DNA of 13,613 bases from an uncultured Clostridia bacterium (GCA_947175655.1 CAMWNQ010000031.1:1-13613), one strand, 5' to 3'. Positions 7,022 through 12,203 are shown, numbered from the stretch's first letter. The notes: generated from the letters alone by a model not told the origin. Numbers and translations: made by a program.

Positions 7022-7627
7022 TCACTTTCCGTTCCATTCAAAACCAAAATCAGAACGTTTTATTTTGCATACAGGTTTATCATTAAGCCAGAACACAATG
7101 CCTTCGTGGTTATTTTCCGCAAGGTACTTTTTCACACCTTCAAAAGTGCGTTCAACTTCACGTTTGCATTTCCCATGAATCACTAAAATATCAAAATCGA
7201 AATTATATGGATTACCATTAAAGTGTTTACCAATTGCCTCATAAGTACCATCTGAAAGTTGTAAACTATTTACAATAAAGTCAGGTAAATTTTCTTTTAA
7301 AATAAATATTGAGGTTTCGTAAGCAGACCAGAACCACTTGTCCGCAGGATTATTTCTGTTGCATTTCACCCAGCAGGGAAGATGACCTGTAATCGGGTCG
7401 GGTTCGTTCTGACATTTTATAGCACCTTCTGGTACAGGCTTGCCATTCTTTGCATCATAGCGTTTATAAAATTCGCCATTGATAATCGCACAGCAAGAAC
7501 CGTCAAATTTCAGAGTTGCTTCACCGTGAAGGAATGCTTCTTCACATCCTTCTGTGATATTCGGCAGAATTTCAGTGATTTTATTACCATCAAATACTCT
7601 TTCAAAAAGTGTAGGTATCTTTTTCAT
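7022..7627 (-). CDS. RNA ligase of the RLIG1 / C12orf29 (DUF5565) family
   Basis: 201-aa nucleotidyltransferase expected to join a 5'-phosphate and a 3'-hydroxyl end of RNA via a ligase-AMP intermediate. Motif I is LKFDGSCC with nucleophile K40; the motif III region is GTYEAIG (E130), motif IV EGIVFW (E175-G176) and motif V VCKIKRSDFGFEW (K188, K190). Between them GHLPCWV and FNGNPY match, as far as I recall the human RLIG1 protein, its GHIPGWV and INGNPYG. The match covers nearly the full length in order, so the family call is firm although I could not run a search. The start at 7627 has AAAGGAGA 8 nt upstream and overlaps the preceding Cys-rich gene by 26 bp. The likely role is repair of RNA (for instance tRNA) cut by host defence or stress nucleases; this is inference. 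Confidence 0.87.
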   Translation of the reverse strand: MKKIPTLFERVFDGNKITEILPNITEGCEEAFLHGEATLKFDGSCCAIINGEFYKRYDAKNGKPVPEGAIKCQNEPDPITGHLPCWVKCNRNNPADKWFWSAYETSIFILKENLPDFIVNSLQLSDGTYEAIGKHFNGNPYNFDFDILVIHGKCKREVERTFEGVKKYLAENNHEGIVFWLNDKPVCKIKRSDFGFEWNGK

Positions 7628-7874
7628 TTTGTTTCTCCTTTCGACATATTTTTATGTTTTCTGTACTTAGAATACAAGGATCTTTGTTATACTTACAACT
7701 TTCACAGCGGTGTTTTCGACGATTTATAAGTATCGCCTTGTCAAGATCTTCCTGATACTGCCTTGCAGTTTTAAAAAAACTGCATTTTTTATTCACACCA
7801 TTGCATTTTACATCCTCAAGTATTCCACAATACAATCCATATCCTTTAAAATGACATAGTTTGTTGTCCAGCAT
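7602..7874 (-). CDS. Cys-rich small phage protein, unknown function
   Basis: 90-aa protein with eight cysteines in two groups: LCHFKGYGLYCG ... KCNG ... KCSFFKTARQYQEDLDKA in the N-terminal half and HRCESCKYNKDPC ... ICRKEK near the C-terminus. The pattern suggests one or two metal (zinc) sites joined by a basic helix. I know similar 'CxFYKT' proteins as hypothetical genes in Firmicutes phages, without function. The ATG at 7874 is chosen over one 15 bases upstream because GAGGTGATA precedes it. It overlaps the RNA ligase gene by 26 bp, so the two are likely translationally coupled. Confidence 0.8.
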   Translation of the reverse strand: MLDNKLCHFKGYGLYCGILEDVKCNGVNKKCSFFKTARQYQEDLDKAILINRRKHRCESCKYNKDPCILSTENIKICRKEKQNEKDTYTF

Positions 7875-7900
7875 TATCACCTCTTCCAATAATTTTTTAA

Positions 7901-7995
7901 TTAGGTTTTGATAGCATGCAGAAAAAAATCTCTTTCTGCTTCTTTAAGCGTTTCAAAATAATGTCCTGTATTTACACTAAATCCATTCGGTTCGA
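7901..7995 (-). other. Out-of-frame continuation of the small gene at 7972-8106
   Basis: The minus-strand frame ending in TAA at 7901-7903 encodes IEPNGFSVNTGHYFETLKEA and then ERDFFLHAIKT. It has protein-like composition, and a GxSVNTGxYFxTLxEA pattern that I associate with small Firmicutes proteins. It has no ATG, GTG or TTG of its own after the preceding in-frame TGA. It is therefore probably the C-terminus of the gene at 7972-8106, disconnected by one missing base in the A run at 7996-8000. A sequencing error is the alternative. Confidence 0.5.
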
Positions 7996-8106
7996 TTTTT
8001 CATAATCACGGAGTTTACATAAAGCACCATACATATTGTTAGGAATTTCATTCCATTCTATTCCTTGATAGCTCCATGTGCCATCAGGATTGTTTTTTAT
8101 AAGCAT
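7972..8106 (-). CDS. Small phage protein, probably truncated by a frameshift
   Basis: 44-aa ORF. It starts 16 bases after the initiator stop with AAGGGGG upstream and reads MLIKNNPDGTWSYQGIEW then a helical segment ending LCKLRDYEK, which looks like a real small phage protein. The last seven residues (SNRMDLV) follow a run of five As on the minus strand (7996-8000). One extra A there would join the frame to the 31-codon open stretch at 7901-7995, giving a 68-aa protein. A longer open frame reaches upstream to 8298 but lies inside the initiator gene and is rejected. Confidence 0.6.
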   Translation of the reverse strand: MLIKNNPDGTWSYQGIEWNEIPNNMYGALCKLRDYEKSNRMDLV

Positions 8107-8122
8107 TGAATATTCAGCCCCC

Positions 8123-9238
8123 TTAGTTGATAAATATAGGTTTCTTTTCGGCATAAGCTCTTGCAAGTTTACATAAGTCTGGTGGCAATGATTCATAGTC
8201 GACAGACGATTTTTTAAGCTTATTTTTTTCTTTCTCTTCTCTTTCTGATTCTTTTGTGTAATTTTTGTAATTTTCACACCATATGTCAATTTCTGCATTT
8301 GTTAAATCTTTCGTTTCTGGAAAAAGTTCTCTGGTTTCTTTGTAAAAGCTGTCATCGGATTTTTCATTATCGTTGTCTGTATTTTCAGATTTATCAGTTA
8401 TAGGCTGAGACGTTGTAGAGTTGTTTAATTCAGCTTCCTCATCAAAATGATTGAAAAAGCATGCATATTCATCAGATTTGTCATCATTCCAATTATTTAC
8501 AAATTCAGCATATTCATTCTGTTCTTCTGGCTTTTTTGCTTTTTTGTAATCATAAGATTTTTTGTTTCGCATAACATCTTCTTTACACCATTGTAACAGT
8601 CTGGCAAAATGATTATAGTAATGTTTTCCAGAGTATTCCATAAAGCCTGAAAAGTTTGCAAGACTGAATCCGAATTGTTCTCCAAAAAGCTGATAAAGCT
8701 TATCATATTCTTTTCGGCTCAGATAAACATTATTGAAGTCTCCATAAATCTCTTTCTTGTTTGTATGTTCTTTTGGTGGGGTTTGAGTTTCCTCTCTCTC
8801 TATAAAACCAGAATTGTAATATCTGTTATTACTATTGGGTCTAGTTTTTTGACTGGGGCATTCAAATTTTTTGACTGGGGGGCATTCAAAAATTTTGTCT
8901 GACTGGGTAAAATTTTTAGGCTCTTCAGCCTGTTTAGAATTTTCTTGAATTTTTTTAGATATGAGTAAATCCAGATTAGCCTTATAATGATTCCTAAGAC
9001 CGCCATCAGCATCTCTTGTTTGATATTTTATAATCAGGTTTTTCTTTTCAAGAGCTTTAAGAACGTTTACTATAGTTTGCTTAGTGCAGTTTATCAAGTC
9101 GGAAAGATATGTAAGACTGCCATAGCATTCTCCAGCACCATCGTGTGAAAATCCATATATAACAGCATAAGTCAGAAGATTATTGCCCTTAAGTTCGAGA
9201 TCCTTACTCATCCAGTCATAAATTGTATAATAACTCAC
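8123..9238 (-). CDS. Winged-helix replication-initiator / replisome-organizer-like protein
   Basis: 371-aa protein. Residues about 1-90 form a winged-helix domain (MSYYTIYDWM ... LTYLSDLINCTKQTIVNVLKALEKKNLI) like phage replication initiators and HTH_36 proteins. A low-complexity linker follows, then a charged helical C-terminal region (acidic around 240-290) ending YESLPPDLCKLARAYAEKK. As first gene of the replication operon, with repeats inside its linker, it most likely binds the phage origin and recruits the helicase machinery (inference). I chose the GTG at 9238 because AAAGGAG lies 8 nt upstream; the GTG at 9247 falls directly behind that site. Codon use and AT content resemble the neighbours. 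Confidence 0.85.
   Translation of the reverse strand: MSYYTIYDWMSKDLELKGNNLLTYAVIYGFSHDGAGECYGSLTYLSDLINCTKQTIVNVLKALEKKNLIIKYQTRDADGGLRNHYKANLDLLISKKIQENSKQAEEPKNFTQSDKIFECPPVKKFECPSQKTRPNSNNRYYNSGFIEREETQTPPKEHTNKKEIYGDFNNVYLSRKEYDKLYQLFGEQFGFSLANFSGFMEYSGKHYYNHFARLLQWCKEDVMRNKKSYDYKKAKKPEEQNEYAEFVNNWNDDKSDEYACFFNHFDEEAELNNSTTSQPITDKSENTDNDNEKSDDSFYKETRELFPETKDLTNAEIDIWCENYKNYTKESEREEKEKNKLKKSSVDYESLPPDLCKLARAYAEKKPIFIN
8845..8916. repeat. Iteron-like tandem repeats inside the initiator gene
   Basis: Two near-identical units in direct tandem: 8845-8866 and 8867-8892 both read TTTTTTGACTGGGG then GCATTCAAA, differing by two extra Gs in the second. A third, diverged unit at 8891-8916 keeps TGACTGGGTAAAA. 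In the protein they give the repeated FECP(P/S) segments of the linker. Phage origins often lie inside the initiator gene (lambda O is the classic case), so these may be initiator-binding iterons; function is inferred. Confidence 0.6.
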
Positions 9239-9352
9239 AAATATCACTCCTTTAGTATGTACTTAGATAACATCTGACTATCCGGATTGCAGAATGCTTA
9301 AATTCAAGAACTGACTTGTCCGTCAGCTCTTTAAGGAACAGCATTATAATAC

Positions 9353-9380
9353 AATATCTTTTATAAAAGTATTTTATCAA
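9353..9380 (-). promoter_or_regulatory. Possible early promoter for the replication operon
   Basis: On the minus strand TTGATA (9380-9375) is followed after 16 bases by GATATT (9358-9353). A perfect TATAAT lies further on at 9348-9343 but lacks a good -35 at the right distance. Either would give a leader of about 95-110 nt before the initiator gene. The leader contains a small hairpin (CTGAC/GTCAG around 9311-9326). The assignment of the exact boxes is uncertain. Confidence 0.4.
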
Positions 9381-9415
9381 TGAACCTTGTCCGATTCGAT
9401 TTATAAAATACTTTT
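9365..9415. repeat. 13-bp perfect inverted repeat over the early promoter region
   Basis: AAAAGTATTTTAT at 9365-9377 and its exact reverse complement at 9403-9415 are separated by 25 bp. The left arm overlaps a further 12-bp palindrome, CTTTTATAAAAG (9358-9369). The position over the presumed promoter of the initiator gene fits operators for a phage regulator, or an AT-rich origin element; neither is proven. Confidence 0.6.
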
Positions 9416-9435
9416 GTAGTTGATTCAGTTGTTAT

Positions 9436-9548
9436 TGGGATGCCACTGATAACGTTCAATGGCTCAGAAACGTTTTTAGAGGATGTTAGTTACAGCATTC
9501 AGGCTGTTGGAGTACGGCTGATTAAGGTTCAACTGTTCAGAAACCTTT
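9436..9548. repeat. Two diverged repeat copies forming covarying stem-loops
   Basis: The segments 9436-9476 and 9508-9548, 72 bp apart, are imperfect copies: TTGG...CTGAT(A/T)A then a stem-loop. In the first, AACGTT (9453-9458) pairs with AACGTT (9470-9475); in the second, AAGGTT pairs with AACCTT. Both paired bases changed while the loop (CAA..G.TCAGA) stayed. The copies fill most of the 300-bp gap between the initiator gene and the 76-aa gene, where no coding frame is seen. They may be regulatory RNA, operators or origin elements. Confidence 0.5.
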
Positions 9549-9777
9549 AATTTATATCATCAAGTAAATTCATAAGTATAAGAGGTTTCATTGTATCCTG
9601 AACTGCTTTCAGAAACGTTAATTTTTCTACAGGTGTTTTCGTAACTGCCTCTGATATATTATCTATAAGCATCAAAGTGGCAGCTTTCATTTCAAAACCT
9701 TTCAGATGTGCATTAATTTCAACTGAAACATTGTCATCAGCATCTACAATAAAATATATTTCCAGTTTGTTTTTCAT
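9547..9777 (-). CDS. Hypothetical 76-aa protein of the Cro operon
   Basis: I do not recognise this protein. It begins MKNKLEIYFIVDADDNVSVE, predicted as beta strands with an acidic turn, followed by two helical segments (about 28-50 and 53-72) ending LLDDIN. There are no Cys residues, no membrane segment and no signal peptide. AAGGAG lies about 10 nt before the ATG. It follows the Cro-like regulator by 27 bp in the same direction and is probably co-transcribed. Small genes here often encode anti-repressors or accessory regulators, but nothing in the sequence proves that. Confidence 0.72.
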   Translation of the reverse strand: MKNKLEIYFIVDADDNVSVEINAHLKGFEMKAATLMLIDNISEAVTKTPVEKLTFLKAVQDTMKPLILMNLLDDIN

Positions 9778-9804
9778 AATAATTTACTCCTTAATATTAT
9801 ATTC

Positions 9805-10017
9805 CTAGATTTCTTTATGGAGATCTGACCTGACCAGTTCCTCGCAAGTGGTACCCATAAGTGTTGCAATTTTTACTGCCTTATATATATCCGGAGAAGT
9901 TTCACCATTTTCGTAACGTGATATGTTAGAGCGATCTGTTCCAATAAGTTTGGACAGTTCTGCTTGAGTATAGCCTTTTTGCATACGAAACATCTTTAAT
10001 TTTTCAGAAAATTTCAT
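9805..10017 (-). CDS. Cro-like XRE-family helix-turn-helix regulator
   Basis: 70-aa single-domain DNA-binding protein. The HTH_3 (XRE/Cro-CI) domain fills residues about 5-60: MKFSEKLKMFRMQKGYTQAE, then LSKLIGTDRSNISRYENGE with the recognition helix near 28-38. There is no dimerisation or cleavage domain, as in phage Cro proteins. AAGGGGG lies about 7 nt before the ATG. It is transcribed away from the 108-aa XRE repressor at 10349, so the pair makes a Cro/CI-like switch. No good minus-strand promoter lies directly before it; it may depend on read-through from the promoter at 10291-10263 past the small-RNA terminator. Confidence 0.88.
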   Translation of the reverse strand: MKFSEKLKMFRMQKGYTQAELSKLIGTDRSNISRYENGETSPDIYKAVKIATLMGTTCEELVRSDLHKEI

Positions 10018-10051
10018 TCTGTTACCCCCTTGAAATTTTGTTGAAAATATC

Positions 10052-10080
10052 TTGACAAATTTCTTGATTTAGTATATAAT
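10052..10080 (+). promoter_or_regulatory. Consensus sigma-A promoter reading towards the repressor
   Basis: Perfect TTGACA (10052-10057), a 17-bp spacer and perfect TATAAT (10075-10080). Transcription would start near 10087 and reach the repressor ATG at 10349 after a leader of about 260 nt. It begins just upstream of the divergent Cro-like gene and points at the minus-strand promoter 180 bp away. Confidence 0.85.
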
Positions 10081-10109
10081 GAAATAAACAGAAATTTTTT
10101 TTAGCTATC

Positions 10110-10129
10110 CTTGTGTAAAAAAACACAAG
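10110..10129 (+). other. Small hairpin in the repressor leader
   Basis: CTTGTGT (10110-10116) and ACACAAG (10123-10129) form a 7-bp stem around six As. It lies about 25 nt into the transcript of the plus promoter. The ACACAAG arm recurs at 10253-10259, so alternative pairing within the leader is possible. No T-run follows. Confidence 0.45.
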
Positions 10130-10136
10130 ACTTTTG

Positions 10137-10170
10137 AAAAAATAATACGTTTATAGAAAAACGCATTATT
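10137..10170 (-). terminator. Intrinsic terminator of the small RNA
   Basis: A 12-bp stem (10159-10170 with 10141-10152, one G-U pair in the minus-strand RNA) with a 6-nt loop is followed on the minus strand by six Ts (10142-10137). It lies about 90 nt downstream of the small-RNA start and 120 bp before the Cro-like gene, so it also stands between that promoter and Cro. Confidence 0.75.
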
Positions 10171-10256
10171 TCTTGGAGTTCCCATATACCAATGGAAAAT
10201 GCCAATTTCAACAACTCGTGTTCTGGTGACTTTTCGCACTTGTTCCCCTTGAACAC
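10137..10256 (-). ncRNA. Predicted structured small RNA between the Cro-like gene and the repressor
   Basis: A minus-strand transcript of about 120 nt is bounded by a near-consensus promoter (10291-10263) and an intrinsic terminator (10170-10137). Predicted folds: stem 1 pairs GTGTTC (10256-10251) with GAACAC (10223-10218). Stem 2 pairs TTGG (10205-10202) with CCAA (10176-10173) and, inside it, TTCCAT (10197-10192) with ATGGGAA (10185-10179). Stem 3 is the terminator. In stems 1 (its extension to 10260/10214) and 3, one pair is U-G on this strand but a C-A or A-C mismatch on the other, so folding favours the minus strand. The RNA is antisense to the repressor leader. It could be an independent small RNA or the terminated leader of the Cro operon. 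Confidence 0.65.
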
Positions 10257-10262
10257 AAGTAT

Positions 10263-10291
10263 ATTATATCCCAAAACTTTTGGAAAGTCAA
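10263..10291 (-). promoter_or_regulatory. Near-consensus promoter for the small RNA and possibly the Cro operon
   Basis: On the minus strand TTGACT (10291-10286), a 17-bp spacer and perfect TATAAT (10268-10263). The start would be near 10256. It faces the plus-strand promoter at 10052, so the two transcription units overlap head-on for about 170 bp. Confidence 0.85.
10271..10283. promoter_or_regulatory. Palindromic operator candidate in the promoter spacer
   Basis: CCAAAACTTTTGG is a perfect 13-bp palindrome lying between the -35 and -10 boxes of the minus promoter, where a bound regulator would block RNA polymerase. Related ACTTTT-containing sites occur at 10129-10140 (GACTTTTGAAAA) and, on the minus strand, at 10311-10300 (ATAACTTTTAGA region). 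They may be the operator set of the XRE regulators. Confidence 0.5.
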
Positions 10292-10348
10292 GATGAATTC
10301 TAAAAGTTATTAGAAATTGTATAATTGCACAAAAAGTGGGGTGTTTTT

Positions 10349-10675
10349 ATGTATACTTCTACCGAAATTGCAGAGAGAATTAAATCAACTGCAAAGTCTA
10401 AAAATATTGCTATAAAAGATATGTTAGTATCTTGTACTTTAAATAAAAATGCTATATTTACAATGGCTTCTGGTGGTTCTATGCCAAAAGCTGATAACCT
10501 GGCAAAGATAGCAGATTATCTTGATTGCTCTGTGGATTATCTTTTGGGACGTACTGGAACACCTGAAATAGATCCGACCAATAAATTACAAGCTGAATTT
10601 TTCAAAATTTTTCAGAAATTGTCTTTTGAGGAACAAGTTAATTTAATGAATATTGCTATACAAAAGGTGGACTAG
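10349..10675 (+). CDS. XRE-family repressor (CI-like)
   Basis: 108-aa regulator with an N-terminal HTH domain: TEIAERIKSTAKSKNIAIKD, a recognition helix around TLNKNAIFTMASGG, and the ADNLAKIADYLDCSVDYLLG segment typical of XRE repressors of Firmicutes prophages. Residues about 70-108 form a short helical tail (AEFFKIFQKLSFEEQVNLM) of the kind used for dimerisation. There is no LexA/CI-type peptidase domain, so induction would not be by RecA-driven self-cleavage. The ATG at 10349 is preferred over a TTG at 10325 as GGGGTG precedes it. It faces away from the Cro-like gene and would be transcribed from the promoter at 10052, through the region antisense to the small RNA. A bare TATAAT at 10320-10325 lacks a -35. 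Confidence 0.86.
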   Translation: MYTSTEIAERIKSTAKSKNIAIKDMLVSCTLNKNAIFTMASGGSMPKADNLAKIADYLDCSVDYLLGRTGTPEIDPTNKLQAEFFKIFQKLSFEEQVNLMNIAIQKVD

Positions 10676-10729
10676 ATATTTTATTAAATTTAAAATATAA
10701 AAAACAATTAAAAACGGAGAGTGAATCAA

Positions 10730-11638
10730 ATGGTTAGTCAAAGAGATAAAGGAAGATCAATCATTGATAACATAAGCAATTATACTATAATTGACTTAGA
10801 AACGACAAGCAAATATACAGCATCAGCAGAAATAATTGAAATGTCAGCCGTAAAAGTAAGAAACAGCAAAATTATTGATACATACAATACACTTGTACAA
10901 CCTTTATATCCTGTACCATCAAAAACCACTAAGATAACAGGCATAACCAATGAAATGCTTTTTGATGCACCAAAAATTGAGAAAAAAATACAGGAATATC
11001 TTGACTTTATAGGTGATGATGTTATTTTAGGGCATAACATATCAAGCTATGACAGCACAATTTTATATGATGTATGTGAAAAATTAGGACTAAAACCATT
11101 TAATAATGATATGATTGACACTTTGCGTTTTGTTCAATATTGTGATATTGATGTTTCTGACTATAAACTTACAACACTTACTGAATACTTTAAAATTGAG
11201 CATAACGCACATAGAGCATTAAACGATTGCATAGCAAATTTTTATGTCTATGAAAAACTTAAAGAAAAATATACAGGAAAATTTACAAGAAAATATAGTG
11301 CCACTTCATCAAATAATAGTGGAAGGAGCTTATTTTCCTGTCCCATCCGTGAACAGTATGCGGATATTTCAGGAAAATTAATAGTTTTGACCGGAGATTT
11401 TCAAATTGGAAAAAGAAGTGACATTAAAGCAAAGCTTGAGGAATTGGGAGCAAGTGTAAAATCAGGCGTATCAAGTAAAACTAACTATGTAATTATTGGT
11501 AGTCTTGGAAGTATTGACTGGAAATTTGGCGAATATGGTGGCAAGGTTGCAAAAGCTCAAGAACTTCAGAAAAAGGGTAAGCCTGTAGAAATTTTAAAGG
11601 AGGAGGAGTTTTTTATATGCCAGAAGCAATCGGTATAA
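10730..11638 (+). CDS. DEDDh 3'-5' exonuclease with C-terminal BRCT domain
   Basis: 302-aa protein. The DnaQ-like exonuclease fold covers about 15-180: motif I IIDLETT (D22, E24), motif II GHNISSYD (D108) and motif III HRALND (H161, D166), so all four metal ligands and the general base are present. A BRCT domain follows (about 214-297: SGKLIVLTGDF ... LEELGASVKSGVSSKTNYVI ... KAQELQKKGKPVEILKEEEF), as in DNA ligase and DnaQ-BRCT proteins. It is expected to trim DNA or RNA 3' ends, with BRCT docking to DNA or partners. The ATG at 10730 is preferred over the GTG at 10721, which sits on top of the GGAGA site. It follows the repressor by 54 bp and overlaps the next gene by 22 bp, so it may be expressed in the lysogen. 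Confidence 0.92.
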   Translation: MVSQRDKGRSIIDNISNYTIIDLETTSKYTASAEIIEMSAVKVRNSKIIDTYNTLVQPLYPVPSKTTKITGITNEMLFDAPKIEKKIQEYLDFIGDDVILGHNISSYDSTILYDVCEKLGLKPFNNDMIDTLRFVQYCDIDVSDYKLTTLTEYFKIEHNAHRALNDCIANFYVYEKLKEKYTGKFTRKYSATSSNNSGRSLFSCPIREQYADISGKLIVLTGDFQIGKRSDIKAKLEELGASVKSGVSSKTNYVIIGSLGSIDWKFGEYGGKVAKAQELQKKGKPVEILKEEEFFICQKQSV

Positions 11639-12144
11639 AAAAAATTATAGAGGAAATTAATTCAACAATTATTGTTTCACATAATATCCCAGAAAATTTT
11701 ATTGTATGTATACTTAATCATCAACCAAAAACGGGGCATAAATCTGAGTCAGTATGGCTTGCAGAACCAGTTACTGGTAAGCTCTCAAAGATGGCTTTTA
11801 ATTGTAATATAAAGGGTAAAAAAGACAGTAAATATTTTTCTTTTGCTATCAAAAATGATTTAGTAAATAAAATTTTCATACCTGAAGATGCTGAAATAAA
11901 AAACGTTAAATCTGATAAACTTAATACTTATATTAATTTCAATGTTTGGAATGATTCTATTGTAAAGTTTATGAAAGATGTTATAGTTTATTATGTGGAA
12001 ACTTTTGAACCTTCTGATAAGTTTGGTTGTTGTAGCAAGTATAAGGAATGCTCTAAAGCTAAAAAATGTTTACATAGCAACAAATTTTATTCAAAAGCTT
12101 GTTGGTATCGAAAAAATCTAGAAGCTGGTAAGATTTTTTATTAA
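11617..12144 (+). CDS. Unknown protein with C-terminal Cys cluster, partner of the exonuclease
   Basis: 175-aa protein without a recognised enzyme motif. Residues 1-130 look like a mixed alpha/beta domain. The last 45 residues hold the pattern FGCCSKYKECSKAKKC ... HSNKFYSKACWYRKNLEAGK with six cysteines, probably a metal site; I have seen this type of tail in Firmicutes proteins, some near or fused to exonuclease domains, but cannot name a family with certainty. The ATG has a very strong AAAGGAGGAGGAG upstream that lies inside the exonuclease gene, and the reading frames overlap by 22 bp. This points to coupled translation and joint function with the exonuclease-BRCT protein. Confidence 0.82.
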   Translation: MPEAIGIKKIIEEINSTIIVSHNIPENFIVCILNHQPKTGHKSESVWLAEPVTGKLSKMAFNCNIKGKKDSKYFSFAIKNDLVNKIFIPEDAEIKNVKSDKLNTYINFNVWNDSIVKFMKDVIVYYVETFEPSDKFGCCSKYKECSKAKKCLHSNKFYSKACWYRKNLEAGKIFY

Positions 12145-12158
12145 CAAAATTAATATTG

Positions 12159-12203
12159 TAAAAATAATCAGGTACAACCCGATGATTAGTCGGGTTAAAC
12201 CTG
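12159..12203 (-). terminator. Intrinsic terminator downstream of the tRNA-like gene
   Basis: CAGGT...AACCCGA (12169-12182) pairs with TCGGGTT...ACCTG (12190-12203): 7 central pairs, an internal loop, then 5 pairs. On the minus strand the stem is followed by ATTATTTTTAC, a U-rich tract. It lies 57 nt after the 3' end of the tRNA-like gene. On the plus strand it also follows the 11617-12144 gene, but with no T-run there. Confidence 0.65.

Noticed and set aside
7382..7729. Plus-strand ORF opposite the RNA ligase gene
   Set aside because: It is antisense to two well-supported genes, has no ribosome binding site and no recognisable domain.
8107..8298. Upstream extension of the small gene at 7972-8106 (reading from 8298)
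   Set aside because: It lies wholly within the initiator gene, is Lys-rich out-of-frame sequence, and the ATG at 8106 has a better ribosome binding site.
8845..8916. CRISPR-like repeats
   Set aside because: The units are directly adjacent without spacers and lie within a coding region.
10110..10259. Type III toxin-antitoxin RNA repeats
   Set aside because: ACACAAG recurs only twice and there is no tandem array or ToxN-like gene next to it.
10192..10296. A 34-codon plus-strand ORF in the repressor leader (MENANFNN...)
   Set aside because: GGAG is 13 bases away from the ATG, the peptide is not hydrophobic like a type I toxin, and the sequence is better explained as the complement of the structured minus-strand RNA.
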